This document shows positions 52,406 through 63,089 of a stretch of 64,000 nt of DNA, in pieces. The notes under the pieces are model-generated. The model was not told where the DNA came from. It did not search any database and saw nothing but the letters and a program-made list of their open reading frames with translations. Made by a program: the position numbers and the translations under genes. This DNA comes from Tretioscincus oriximinensis (Eukaryota; Chordata; Lepidosauria; Squamata; Gymnophthalmidae). Within the stretch, counting starts at the first letter, position 1. Each line of letters opens with the position of its first letter. The stretch covers positions 191,384 through 255,383 of the forward strand of contig JAJVDF010000867.1 in NCBI GenBank assembly GCA_022410635.1. The letters are read 5' to 3'.

Positions 52406-53455
52406 ATTGCTATCGATGGTTGCTCAGGAGCTTTGGAGAACAGACCTTCGTTCCCTGTCCAAATCAGCCTTCGGGCAACAACATGGAAACATCTTTAGAT
52501 TCCATGACTGTTGCTACTAACAAGAAGTGTTGCCTGTCCCATTATGAGGCAGTGATGGGCTGGATGGGGGCCAATAAATTGAAGCTGAATCCAGACAAGA
52601 CGGAGGTGCTGTGTGTTGGAGCATCCCGGGTTCGTGAAGTGGGGAGGCGCCCTGTCCTTGTTGGGGTAGAATTGCCCTATAAGGGACGGGTGCGAAATCT
52701 TGGGGTGCTTCTGGACTCTGCACTGACACTTGAAAATCAGGTGGAGGCAGTGGCCAGGAGTGCCTACTTCTAGTTACGTCTGTTTCGCCAGTTACGGCCA
52801 CTTCTGAACAGGGATGATCTAGCCACAGTAATCCATGCTCTGGTAACTTCCAGATTGGACTATTGTAATGCGCTCTATATGGGGCTGCCCTTGATAACGG
52901 TTCGGAAGCTACAGCTGGTGCAGAATGCAGCCGCTAGACTGCTGACGGACAGCTGGCCGGACACACATCACACCGGTCTTGAAAGAGCTGCACTGGCTGC
53001 CCATTCGCTACNGAGCCCAATTCAAGGTTTTGACTTTAACTTACAAGGCCCTAAATAACTTGGGCCCCAAATANCTAAAGGAACGCCTTCTTCCATACCA
53101 ACCTGCCCGTGCCTTAAGATCTGCAGGAGAGGCNCTCCTGGTTGTACCACCCCTTTCAACAGCCAGTGGAGTGGGAACCCGGGGTAGGGCCTTCTCAGTG
53201 GTTGCCCCTTGTCTTTGGAACAGTCTCCCCCTCGAGGTGCGTCTATCATCATCGTTGTATTCTTTTAGAAGGTCCTTGCAGATGCACCTCTTTTGCCTGG
53301 CCTTTGGCTGAAGAAATGCCATCTCTATCCCTCCTTTTAATATTGTTTTATACTTTTTAAATTTTTGTAGTGATGTTTTACTGTTTTTGCTGCCCTGAGA
53401 CCTTCGGGTATAGGGCGGGGTATAAGTATAAATAAATAAATAAATAAAATAAAAA
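52406..53455 (+). mobile_element. L2-like LINE, longest copy (about 1.05 kb)
   Basis: Covers the end of the RT domain, the ORF2 C-terminal region and the 3' UTR. It ends GCCCTGAGACCTTCGGG, TATAGGGCGGGGTATAAGTA, (AAATA)n at about 53430-53450. Three single Ns (53012, 53074, 53134) fall in it. Confidence 0.92.
52511..53311 (+). pseudogene. L2-like ORF2, RT end and C-terminal domain, broken
   Basis: The first part has 'WMGANKLKLNPDKTEVLCVG', the conserved stretch after the RT active site in L2/CR1-group LINEs, followed by 'RVRNLGVLLDSALTL'. A TAG at 52771-52773 stands where the copy at 6.6 kb has a Gln codon. The same frame then continues with 'YCNALYMGLPL' and 'LVQNAAARLLT'. Near 52945-52980 the frame shifts to the one carrying 'KELHWLPIRY', 'YKALNNLGPK' and 'FSVVAPCLWNSLPLEVR', and ends 'FCLAFG' at its natural stop. 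So there is one nonsense change and one frameshift. The YxDD motif and everything upstream, including the endonuclease, are absent. Confidence 0.88.
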
Positions 53456-53525
53456 ATATTGTTAGACTCTAACAAGGACTCTTCAAGGCTCCCTTGCTAG
53501 ACTTCCCTTGTTTTTTGAGATCTTG

Positions 53526-53985
53526 GCTGTATCCACACAGCATTTGTCCGTTCTGTTTTTTCCCGATAATCCAGTTAATCAGTTTTCTGGCTTTAAGCTT
53601 TTACAGTTCATTCCAGATTTTGTCATTCTGACAGTTCTTGGCAAACGAGATTTTCCAATCATGTGACCTCTCCTAGCAGCCATTTTGTTTGCCAGTTTTT
53701 GAGAAGTGCCGCAGTCCCTCCTTCCAAATGCTATTGGTTCGTCCATTGTCAGTATTAGCCGTTACACACGCGTTAATATTCTCCCCCCAAAATTATCCAT
53801 ATAGCATTGCCCTTCCGGTTTAACTCTGTATCCCGATTTGACAGCTGGCTTTCCCAGTTTACTGATAATCCAGATACCAGCTATAAAACCTTCTTTCTGC
53901 TAGTTTATCTAATAGACTGGTGAGGCAAATGCAATAGAAATTCGACTTCCAATCGGATAATTGTCTCCGTCTGGACACAGCTCTT
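53526..53985. mobile_element. Foldback MITE (GGCTGTATCCACACAG family), about 460 bp
   Basis: Left end TTGGCTGTATCCACACAGC, right end CCGTCTGGACACAGCTC. Inner inverted pieces include CGATAATCCAGTTAATCAG with ACTGATAATCCAG. Related in its ends to 11137-11288. No target duplication identified. Confidence 0.55.
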
Positions 53986-54993
53986 TGTGTTTTTTACATT
54001 TTCTGGTTCTCTTTTGTTTGGGGATTTTTATGCTTGACAGAACCAACATAGTTAAAATAATCTTTGGTTTATACTCCGTCTAGATCCATCCAGGATTTCC
54101 AACCCTAAAGTTGGTTGCTTTGTGGGCCAGCTTTATTGGAAAGTGGAGGGCACAAAGTCTGATTTGTGGAATAAACTTTCCCTGCATCCAGGCCCTGGAA
54201 TCTGGTCTTTGCAATACATTTGGGTTACCCGCTTGTTCTCTGCCACCCTGGCATATAGTCTTTGATGTCACCTGCTGCCTAATGCTCTCGGTGCCAGAGA
54301 CTTGAAAGGACTGGAGGTTTTCCAAAAGCAAAGGTGGTATTTTGCCATGGAGAGAGAGAGAGGCCTGTATCTACATTTAGCACACATTTCTTCGCCCCGC
54401 TAAACATTTAGCACTGCTGTGTTGCTCATATGTTTGGAGAAGTTTTATGGATGGAGTTCTGCCTTCTGTCTGCCTCTTTGGAACATATGATGGAGAAATG
54501 AGGATACACTGGTGGAGGTTGATGTGCTGAGAAGAGAGGTAACTAAAAGCTCTTCCCCATCTGAAGAAACTGTCTTTTAAAGTTTCTTCCTTTTTCATTC
54601 CCTTAATGCATTAATGCTTCACGGCCAACATTTAAAAACTGCCAAGCAAGCATGACATTTTAATCTTGGCGCCATCTGTTAGGAGTTGGACTGATCACAA
54701 CTTAAGTGGATTAAAATATTGCAGGCATCATAGTTGGGGTTCAGAGATGTATGGGGGGGGGGGGAGATGGAAGAGATTGTAACTCAATGTACCCAGAAAG
54801 CAGAAAGTTCAATCTCCAGGGTTGCTCTGGAAGGAGGAAATGGCTAATGTAGCAAGGCCTGTGATGTATGAGAGAGGGTTTCCTCCGTGTTGACCCCCAG
54901 CTTTGGAATAGCTTCCAAATTTGGCCCTCATCACTCCAGCAGTTCTTTCAGTTTTAATTGTTTGGAGACGCTGTGATATACAATGGGGTGTAC
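53986..54993. other. Unassigned sequence
   Basis: No gene or repeat recognised; a G run at 54752-54763. Confidence 0.4.
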
Positions 54994-55251
54994 AGAGCCA
55001 GTTTGCTGTAGTGGTTAGAGTATTGGACTCTTATCTGGTAGTCTCCCGGTTCGATTCCCCACTCCTCCATGAAAGCCAGCTGGGTGACCTTGGGCCAGTC
55101 ATAGTTCTTTAGTACTCTCTCAGCCCCACCTACTTCACAGGGTGTCTGTTGTGGAGAAAGCAACAAAAGCTATGTGCACCACCCTTTGGTTGGCTGCCTG
55201 AGACCTTTGGGTATCGAGCAGGATATAAGTACAAATAAATAAATAAATAAA
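54994..55251 (+). mobile_element. tRNA SINE family A
   Basis: A box TTTGCTGTAGTGGTTAGAGT, consensus B box GGTTCGATTCCCC, full body, tail GAGACCTTTGGGTATCGAGC, GGATATAAGTAC(AAATA)n. A Helitron starts at its last base. Confidence 0.92.
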
Positions 55252-55632
55252 TCTGTATATTAATAACCCGGATTGCAACGATCGGCGTTGAACACCAGAT
55301 GAATGGACACAATTAGTGTCCATCATCTGGAATACACATGATTGGCCAAATGCCCCAAGCAGAATGTAAATCCCCCCCCCCCAAGCTGCTCGGCTTGAGC
55401 TGACTCAAAATCTGCTCCCCTGTGAACCGCTGAGGGCCTGCACCAATTGGGCAGAGCACTTAGCCCATTGTATTTGGGCAACAGGCATGGCTTTAGGTGA
55501 GGCTGGAGGCCCGGCAAGGTTTGCTGTGAGCTGCCCAGGGCCATTCCCACCTTTGTTCGCTGCTTTGCAAGCAGGGCTCTCCCGCAAGCAAAGGTGACAG
55601 CCACACCCACATTTTTGCAGGCTTTTCACTAG
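55252..55632 (+). mobile_element. Helitron, 381 bp, both ends
   Basis: A|TCTGTATATTAATAACCCGG at 55252. Near the 5' end is a strong palindrome CCAGATGAATGGACAC / GTGTCCATCATCTGG (about 55301-55335). 3' end TTTTTGCAGGCTTTTCACTAG with CTAG at 55629-55632, then T. Inserted at the A/T junction of the SINE tail. Shares its 3' end with 42376-42665. Confidence 0.78.
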
Positions 55633-56099
55633 TGAATAAACCATATCTGGTCAGACAATGGGTTGAAAACGAGTGGGCTGCAAAACAACCCCACTGTTAC
55701 CGGCCAGCACATTTTCCACCCCACCTGTACAGATAAGGCTAATTAATAACAAAACAAGTAAGCGTTTGAAGTTTCCGATTTCCTCTCAATTTCTCAACAT
55801 GGTTTCTTCACGGGTTTTTTCGACCTAACCATTTAGGATTCCTCTGCTTTGCAGAAGTGACGTGTAACTTCTTCTTTCGAACTAAGAGCCGGTAGTTTGC
55901 CAGAAAGAGCAGTAGCCTGCGCTCTTGTTTTCACATCATCTCTTTGTACCTGCTGCCATCAATAGCTTGGTTTGCCATCACACAAGCCTGCTTGAAACCC
56001 TTGAGAAGCCAGTTCCTGGTGGGAAAAGCCATTTTATTTCTAGGCTTAAAGAGTAAAGTCCTTTTTGTGTTGGCTTGGTAATGCAGTTGCATAGTGCAA
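55633..56099. other. Unassigned sequence
   Basis: No gene or repeat recognised. Confidence 0.4.
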
Positions 56100-56385
56100 C
56101 AGGCATGGCGGTGCAGAGGTTAAGAGCAGTGGTCTTTCAAGAAGGAGACTAGAGTTCAAGGCCTCATGTGTCTACCATAGAGAGGAATGAGCTTCCTCTG
56201 CTGGCTTCAGCTTCAGCAAACCTAGCAGTTGGAAAGCAAGAAATTGGAAGTAGATTAATAAGTACCATCACAATGTGGTGGGGGAAAGCGTTTGGGTGAA
56301 AAATAGCTTGTAAGCCGCTTTGACTTCTTTCTGGTGAGAAGGACAGGGTATAAAACTTCAATTCTTCTCCTCCTCCTCCTTCTAT
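56100..56385 (+). mobile_element. Family B SINE, variant head
   Basis: tRNA-like head GGCGGTGCAGAGGTTAAGAG (A box) and TAGAGTTCAAGGCC (B box), body, tail TTGTAAGCCGCTTTGACTTC, CAGGGTATAAAAC, (CTCCT)n. It matches the head type at 36.1-36.36 kb, so family B has two head variants. Confidence 0.82.
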
Positions 56386-56440
56386 CCTGCCCTACACCCA
56401 AAGGTCTGAGGGTGGCTAATAATATAAAAAGGCTCACCAT
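56386..56440 (-). mobile_element. L2/SINE 3' tail fragment
   Basis: ATCCTGCCCTACACCCAAAG, GTCTGAGGGTGGC. Confidence 0.6.
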
Positions 56441-56705
56441 AAGGGTTGAAGTCATATCTGTCCCCTGCAGCAGTGTCTGCAGTTGTGTCCTTCTATTTGC
56501 AATTCAGTTAATGGTCAAGAGGGGTAAATCTCTAGGTTGGACTTAATTTAGTTGTTGCTGTTGAGCTGACTAAAGAATCACTTTGCTGAAATCGTGGGCT
56601 GTGTGATCTCTTAGATATTGGGCTGCCAGGGCCTCACAGAATCGCACCATCGGAGTTCTCCTATGGCACACCCATTCATCTAAAAATACTCCATGATGCA
56701 GGCAT
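56441..56705. other. Short unassigned stretch
   Basis: No gene or repeat recognised. Confidence 0.4.
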
Positions 56706-56975
56706 GAATGACTCCGTCGCTAAGGAAACGGTCTCTCACCTGGGAGATGGGGTTTCGAGGCCCTGTGTCAGACGTGGGAGGGGTGAGCACCTTCTCCTAG
56801 CCTGTAGCAACTGACTGCAAGTAGATAAATGGGAACCACCACAGCCTGGTGGGGAAGATAGAATGTCAGCCTTTGAGCAAAATATCCTTGTAAGCCGCTT
56901 TGAGTCTCTTTGAAAGGTGAGAAAAGCGGGGTATAAGAACCCAGTTCCTCCTTCCTTCCTCCTTACTAGAATAAG
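56706..56975 (+). mobile_element. Family B SINE with internal deletion
   Basis: Head GTCGCTAAGGAAACGG, GGGGTTTCGAGGCCC (B box). The stretch between 'GCCTGTAGC' and 'AACTGACTGC' is missing compared with other copies. Tail TTGTAAGCCGCTTTGAGTC, GCGGGGTATAAGAACC, (TTCC)n. Confidence 0.9.
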
Positions 56976-57829
56976 TTGGTAGCAAACATTTCCATAGACT
57001 TAAATTCTCTTTTTCTGTCTGTTAAATTTGCCTGGTGCATGTTGGAGCCTTTGTAATCCTCCCTTCTTTCTACTAGCCCTTGTAGCAGTGTCTGGCATGG
57101 GCAGAATGTGTGTGTGTGTGTGTCTAGGGGGGTATGTCCCTCGGTGGCCAGGGAATGTCCACAACCCCAGCTGTCACCGGTCTGTGCTCCCTCGGCGGGA
57201 TTCCAGCTAATGAGGCTAATCTGTCAATCCGGCTTCCCTCCCTCGGCAGGGGGGCTTGTGGGACAACAAGGCAGCCTGAACCCAGACGGAATGGGAGGGG
57301 GAGGTACCTTGGAGAGAGAGGGGGCTCAGATGTGCCGCCACGCTCTGCCATCTGATAAGGAGACGTCTGTGTGTGTGTTCCCCCATCAAAGGATAATTTA
57401 AGAGCTGCTGTATGATCTAGGTTTTAACCAGAGTGAGGAAAATCCCTCTGAATTTGACCTTGAAATAAAGGACTTTGGAGGGTGACTTAAATGACCAGTG
57501 GGGATTTCAGGTAGGAATGTTTTGTGGGATAAGGTTATCACGTCTCCCAGATTGGCCGGGAAGATCCTGGGGTTTGGGGGGCGGTGTGTTTCCTCTCGTC
57601 CATCCTGGAAAACGACCCTGAAGCAATGATGGGAAAATGAACAAGCATCTCATACGTGTATGCTAATGTGGAGAAAGAGGATCCTCATATGGAGAAAGTG
57701 GATGCTCGCCCCTGAGAATTTATCCCGCCGAAATCCATTTCCTGAGCAGATGAGGCTGGAGCAGCATGAGGACGGATTCTGGCCAGAGTCTGGGCAATGC
57801 TGGGGGAAAAAAAGACCAGAAATCTCATG
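56976..57829. other. Unassigned sequence
   Basis: A (GT)n run at 57108-57123 and a GC-richer part at 57130-57350; no exon or repeat recognised. Confidence 0.4.
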
Positions 57830-58020
57830 CGTGCTCATGGTCTGTCATTTGTGATGTCATTCCTGGAACTGGGACCAGAAGTGACATCCTCCATGGCACC
57901 CTTTCCAAAAGAAGGGACCAGAAGAGACATTACAAATGATGTCACTTCCAATTCCCGCCTCTGAAAAATAAAAAAAAATCCCGGTACGAAGTATGCAAAA
58001 CGGGTATCCTACGTATCTCA
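57830..58020. repeat. Repeated GTGACATC/GATGTCA motif segment
   Basis: TGTGATGTCATTCCTGG, AGAAGTGACATCCTCC, GAGACATTACAAATGATGTC: similar to the distal Helitron segments at 5.5 and 13.6 kb, probably a decayed copy of the same sequence. Confidence 0.45.
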
Positions 58021-58262
58021 TACAAGACGGGATTTTCTTCTAAAGCTTACGACTCCCACCACTGAGTCTGGGTAGCCCGTGGGCGGAGTCTTGACTGGAA
58101 ACAAAAGAATGGTCAGGATGTGGGCATGGCGGAATGGGCGGAGTTTGGGTGGGGCCAGGATTTTTTGCTTCTGCAAGAATTTTGTAAGAGATTCTCAGTT
58201 TTGAAAATTGTCCATCTACAAATATCTGAATTGCTTCCGGCACCAAAAAATTCCCCGTCCCT

Positions 58263-58435
58263 GACTTACAGGGAGAAGCTAATGTTTCAAAGCAGTGGTC
58301 CTCTGTTTTCTAGACAGTTTGCTCTATCACTGAACTCCAGGCTCTATGGACATACCTGTGCAGTCTACATCCGGAGAGAGATCGGGAGCTGAACCAGCAA
58401 CCCTCTGCTTTCCAGGCCATCTGCTCTACTTCCGA
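58263..58435 (-). repeat. Two tandem family C SINE units
   Basis: Ends 'TTTTCTAGACAGTTTGCTCTA' and 'TTTCCAGGCCATCTGCTCTA' mark two successive units about 100 bp apart, with GGGAGCTGAACCAGCAACCC between (GGTTCAGCTCCC on the minus strand). Confidence 0.55.
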
Positions 58436-59028
58436 TCTACAGACACTCCTCTGAACGTTTGTAGCTTCTTCCAAAAGATCATGAGCATTGGGGGTTAACA
58501 AGCTTTTGCGGCATGTGCTTAATACAAGTTTCCACTTAGTGACCCCCTCCTTCATCCATATCCCCAGTTGGTGAGGAAGCAAATTGCTCTTTGAACCAAA
58601 ATAAGCCTGTAATGCGGATATTCCTCATATTTCTTGCTTTGCTGGCTTCAGTTCAGACCGCGATGCATTTGAAACCATATCTGGGCAGGCAGGGAGGGTG
58701 AAGATGTGGCTGCTTATTTAGAAACATCGCTTGCAAGTTCTAAAGTATTGCCTTTCGTTTGCAATGTCTGCAGTCTCGTCCACCCTTACATTTGCAGGTG
58801 TGTTTCTGAGCATGGCCAGGGGTTTTGGCTGTCTTGTCTGAATGCTCCCTTCAGCCCGTTTTGCCTATATAATATTGCTCTTTAGGACACATAAACATTG
58901 GCTGTCTTGTCTGTATTCCACTTTTCCTATGCATCCGTGTTGGTGGATAGCTCAGTGAATTCACTGGGCAGCAGTAGTGAAAAAAGCAAATTCACTGTTA
59001 GGGATAATGAGGAAGGGAATCATCATAA
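58436..59028. other. Unassigned sequence
   Basis: No gene or repeat recognised. Confidence 0.4.
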
Positions 59029-59118
59029 TCAAATAATAAAAGGCGTATGGGAGAGTTCCACATTCAGAGGTATAATGACCAATGAGAGGGTTTGGATCTT
59101 TGGCAGCCTCCAGAGAAC

Positions 59119-59240
59119 AGGGTCCTGGGTTGGAAACTGGCTAAAAGAGAGAAAACAAGGAAGTAATCAATAGACAGTTCTCTGAGTGGAAAGATGTGCG
59201 AAGTGGAATACCCCAGGGTTCAATACTGGGACTAGTACTG
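59119..59240 (+). pseudogene. Captured CR1-type RT fragment, with stops
   Basis: Homologous to 7791-7912: 'SWVGNWLKERKQ' in one frame, then in another the equivalent of 'RSGIPQGSILG'. Stops and a frameshift break it. No function expected as a protein. Confidence 0.72.
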
Positions 59241-59343
59241 GGAAGGAAAAGTACAAAGTAAGGAATAGATGAAAGATGGAAAGGAAGGAAGGAAAAATAA
59301 AGCAGCAAAGGAAGAAGGAAAGGAAAGGAGAACGGAAAGAAAA

Positions 59344-59658
59344 AACGAAGAAGAAGAAGAAGAACTGGGTTCTTATACCCCACTTTTCTCACCTTTCAAA
59401 GGGACTCAAAGCGGCTTACAAGGATATATTTTGACCGAAGGCTGACATTCTATCTTCCCCACCAGACTATGGTGGTTCCCATGAATCTACTTGCAGTCGT
59501 TGCAATTTCTTGCAATTCATGCTTTCGAATAGCTGGGTTGGCTAGAGCTACAGGCTAGTGGAAGGTGCTCAGCACTCCCCACGTCCCGCACAGGACTTCC
59601 AAACCCCATCTCCCAGGCGAGAGACGGATTCCTTAGCAACTGAGCTATCCGTGCCTGC
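59344..59658 (-). mobile_element. Family B SINE nested in the Helitron
   Basis: (GAA)n, then TGGGTTCTTATACCCCACTT, CTCAAAGCGGCTTACAAGG, body, and head ATAGCTCAGTTGCTAAGGAA on the minus strand (A box). Complete. Confidence 0.93.
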
Positions 59659-59824
59659 AAAGCAGCAGCAAGTGAAAGGGAGGAGAGAGGGAGTGGGTAG
59701 AGGCATGAATGGGAACATGGTGGAGGAGCAGCTAGAAGCCCGTTGCATTACCGTAATGCAACGGGTTAATTCCACTAGTCGTTTTGCATCTTCATATGTA
59801 TACTAATTCATAGAATTAGTATAG

Positions 59825-60395
59825 AATTCTAATCACCCCACCTTAGAAAAGATATGGAACTGAAGAAGGTGCAAAAAAAAAAAAAAGCAACAAGAATGAT
59901 CAAGAATCCAGAACATTTTTTTTAGGGAATCAAACTACATCTAGGTCTTTTCAGCCTTGAAAGATTGTGTTTAAGAGGGGATATCATTGACGTCTATAAA
60001 ATCATGCATGGGATGGATAAGATGAATAGAGAAAAAAATACTCTCTTGTCAGCAACACTAGGACCAGGGAGCATTCCTTGAACCTGATGGGGAAAAGAGT
60101 TAGGACAACCAAGGGAAAATATTTTTTCATGCAAAGGGCTCTTGGTCTATGGAATTTACTTCGAAGAAGATTATACAAATTCATGGAAGCCAAGGGTATA
60201 AATAGCTGCTGGGATGAATGTCTTCATACTGCCTCTGGGATGGAGCAACAGGCAGGACTCCTGAAGTACCATTTGCAGGGAGTCATGAGAACAGGTGAAT
60301 CTTCTGCTTGAGATGCCCAGGGGCAATTGGAATCCACTGGACTTGATGGGGCCCCATTCAGCAGAGCTCCTCTTAACTGTCTGTCTGTTTTGTCT
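59825..60395 (+). mobile_element. CR1 LINE 3' end
   Basis: GAAGAAGGTGCAAAAAAAAA, 'CTAGGTCTTTTCAGCCTTGA', TATAAAATCATGCATGGGAT, ACCTGATGGGGAAAAGAG, 'GTACCATTTGCAGGGAGTC', GCCCAGGGGCAATTGG, CTCCTCTTAACTG. Broken frame. Confidence 0.88.
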
Positions 60396-60675
60396 AAAAG
60401 ATCTTGCAAAGAAAGATCTTTGAATGAAAGAGCTTTAGTGAGTCTCGTTATAGTGGCATGGTAAAAGAATGCATTTCAAGGTCTTTTTGTTGCCCACACA
60501 CATAGCTGGGAAAAGATATGGACATTTACAGGGAGGGTCACAGGCAATTTCACTCTTCATATTAATCGCAGGCATACACATTGGCTTCAGGAAGCTGCTA
60601 CGAGAAAGGCAACCAAAACAGATAACAATACGGTCTTGCAACACTTTCGAAGATGTAAATGTTGGGTGTTCCCCA
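60396..60675. other. Short unassigned stretch
   Basis: No gene or repeat recognised. Confidence 0.4.
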
Positions 60676-60940
60676 ATAGGTTATTGGGCACTGTGTGGGA
60701 CGTGGGGAGGGGTGAGCCCCTTCCACTAGCCTGTAGCTCTAGCCAACCCAGCTATTCGAAAGCAAGAACTGCATGAAATTGCAACTGACTGTAAATAGAT
60801 ACATGGGAACAACCACAGCCTGGTGGGGAAGATAGAATGTCAGCCTTCGGGCAAAAATACCCTTGTAAGCCGCTTTGAGTCCCTTTGAAAGGTGAGAAAA
60901 GCAGGGTATAAGAAACCCAGTTCTTCTTCTTCTTATATTT
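60676..60940 (+). mobile_element. Family B SINE, 5'-truncated
   Basis: Starts at the B-box region (GGGCACTGTGTGGGACGTGG), body, tail TTGTAAGCCGCTTTGAGTCC, GCAGGGTATAAGAAACC, (TTC)n. Confidence 0.92.
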
Positions 60941-61250
60941 AGATTATATATATATATATTAACAATAGTAACCAATAATAATAAAAACAGATCTGCTTTG
61001 GTTAATCTCTGAAATTTTCTTGTTAAAATTGGATGGGAGATATAAAAATTATACAAATTACTAAAAAATAAGAATAGATAATACTAGTTTTGTTATTTAT
61101 TAAAAAAAATAAATACAACTTTAATTATATTCAATAGAGGGTTTTTTAAAAAACAAAAACTAAGTAAATTAACTTCATAACATATACTAAAGGAATAATT
61201 TTAATAGTTTTATTAAAAATATCTTAGATTATAACCACAACTAAAGGATC
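60941..61250. other. Strongly A/T-rich spacer before CR1 ORF1
   Basis: (TA)n at 60946-60960, then very A/T-rich sequence with no recognisable element. It differs sharply from the GC-balanced CR1 coding region, so the CR1 5' end probably lies near 61290-61320. Confidence 0.5.
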
Positions 61251-62176
61251 TTGAAACAGAAGAGAATTTTAATAGTAATAAAAGTAAAACATAAATATAT
61301 TAGGAATGAAGGTAGAGAGCCAGCAGGGGGAAGGGGCTTCCCAGTGTTTTGCACTGAGTGTCAGATGTATGACTATCTACCTGCTGGTGAGAAGTCATGG
61401 GGGTGTGTTCGGTGCAAGGAGCTCCTGGCTCTCAGGGAACGTGTTTCTTCCCTTGAGGCAAAGGTAGCTGACCTGGAGAAGCAGAGAGACAGGAATAGGC
61501 CTCAGGACGAGAACTCCAGGGATGCAGTAGGAGCATCCCACTCCCGGGAATGCAGCCCTCCAGCTGCCTTGGAGAACGGGGGTCTCAGGCAGAGAGGACA
61601 TCAGAGCGAGGAAGAGGGACAGCTTTCCTTAGTGGGGACCCTTCCTTAGAAGATGAGCCCGTATCCTCTTGCACCGAGTATAATCCTCCATGCGTGGTGG
61701 GAAGGGGGCTTCTTGTAGTGGGCGATTCGATTGTCAGGCATATTGAGAGGAGGGTGTGCCTGCCGGGTGCTAAGGTTGCGGACATCAAGCTACATCTAGA
61801 TAGGCTATTAGACAGTGCTGGGGTGGAGCCAGGTGTTGTGGTACATGTTGGTACCAACGACATTGGGAAAGCCAAGCGGGAAGTCCTGGAAGCCAAATTT
61901 AGGTTGTTAGGTAGAAGATTGAGATCCAGGACCTCCAAGGTAGCATTTTCTGAAATGCTACCTGTTCCACGTGCAGGACCAGCNAGGCAGGCAGAGATTA
62001 GAAGCTTCAGTGCATGGATGAGGCTGTGGTGTCGTGAGGAAGGATTTAGATTTGTCAGGAACTGGGGGACATTTTGGGACAGGCCATACCTGTACAAAAG
62101 GGACGGGTTGCACTTGAACCAAGATGGAACCAGACTGCTGGCACTTAATATTAAAAAGGTTGCAGAGCACTTTTAA
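61251..62176 (+). pseudogene. CR1 ORF1: zinc-finger-like motif, coiled coil, SGNH esterase domain
   Basis: ORF1 of CR1 encodes an RNA-binding partner of the retrotransposition complex; many CR1 ORF1 proteins carry an esterase domain of uncertain role. The first frame (61251-61649) has CTEC (residues 34-37) and CVRC (52-55), a likely zinc-binding pair, then a heptad-like 'LRERVSSLEAKVADLEKQR'. It stops at 61649. The second frame (61550-62176) takes over at about 61630-61650, so one small indel separates them. It carries the SGNH blocks: VVGDS (Ser 60), VGTND (101-104) and DGLHLN (Asp 185, His 188). All catalytic residues are present. One N at 61984 leaves one residue unknown. The ATG of the first frame lies in A/T-rich sequence; the true start may be downstream, near GGRGFPVFC. 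Confidence 0.85.
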
Positions 62177-63089
62177 ACTTATATCTGGAGGAAAGCCGAC
62201 AGGAATTGGGCAGCATCCGGTTCGAGATAGTGTAAATGTAAATGCAATTGCTGAGGAACAGAATTATGCAGATAATATAGCATTGGAGGGGGAACCCAGA
62301 TGTAGTATTCAAGTAAAAAGCTATAATGAGCAAACTCTGGTTTCTCACAAATTTACGGGGCCTAACTTGTACCGGAGAAGGGCATATAAATGCCTGTATG
62401 CAAATGCCAGAAGCCTCCGAGCAAAAATAGGGGAGTTGGAATGCTTAGTGATTGACAATAATGTCGATATTTTTGTAATAGCTGAAACCTGGTGGACAGA
62501 AGAAAACCAATGGGATAAAGTATTCCCAGGTTACAAACTATACAGAAAAGATAGGAAAGGGAGACCTGGTGTTGTAGCCTTGTATGTTAAAGAAGAGATT
62601 GAATCCTACGAACTGGAATTTCCAGGTAAAACAGACCCATCCACAGAAGCACTGTGGATAATGTTATCAGGTCAGAAAACAAGTCTAATATTGGGAGTAT
62701 GCTACCGGCCTCCTAACCAAACACCTGAAGGAGATACTCATTTGGAACATGTGATCATTGAAGCTTCCAAAAAGGGAAGGGTAGTAATAATGGGAGATTT
62801 CAACTATCTACACATTGATTGGACAAACTCTTGTTCAACTCATGAAAAAGAAATACAATTCTTAGACATGCTAACTGATTGCTTCCTAGAGCAGGTGGTT
62901 TTAGAACCAACTAGGGGCAAGGGAATCCTGGATTTAGTCTTAGGTAATGAACAGGAACTGATACAAGATGTAACTGTAACTGATCCCATAGGAAACAGTG
63001 ACCACAATATAATAACTTTCAACTTGAGTGTGGATAGAAAATTATCAAGCAGTTCTAACACTTTCACAAAGGAAATTTTCCCAAAATGA
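62124..63089 (+). pseudogene. CR1 ORF2, AP-endonuclease-like (EEP) domain
   Basis: The endonuclease nicks target DNA to prime reverse transcription. Motifs in order: YANARSL (residues 92-98), AETWW (120-124, with the catalytic Glu), GVCYRPPN (191-198), GDFN (224-227), LDLVLGN (near 269-275) and NSDHN (291-295, with the catalytic Asp-His pair). All expected catalytic residues are there. The first 80 or so residues match no domain, and the ATG overlaps the end of ORF1 by 53 bases in another frame, so the natural start is uncertain. The frame stops at 63089 because of a small indel between about 63060 and 63085; the RT continues in another phase. Confidence 0.88.

Larger units (their letters stand above)
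59029..59778 (+). mobile_element. Helitron with captured CR1 RT fragment and nested SINE
   Basis: A|TCAAATAATAAAAGGCG at 59029. 5' block CCAATGAGAGGGTTTGGATC and GGCAGCCTCCAGAGAACAGG; RT fragment at about 59119-59240; purine-rich run. The 3' hairpin is perfect (CCCGTTGCATTACCGTAATG / CAACGGG), then TTAATTCCA and CTAG at 59775-59778, followed by T. Family B SINE nested at 59344-59658. The best copy for defining this family. Confidence 0.87.

Noticed and set aside
54994..55070. Possible tRNA gene (A and B boxes in consensus)
   Set aside because: The head belongs to a SINE with the family body and tail; the cloverleaf cannot be completed and the same head recurs at 9.6 and 27.4 kb.
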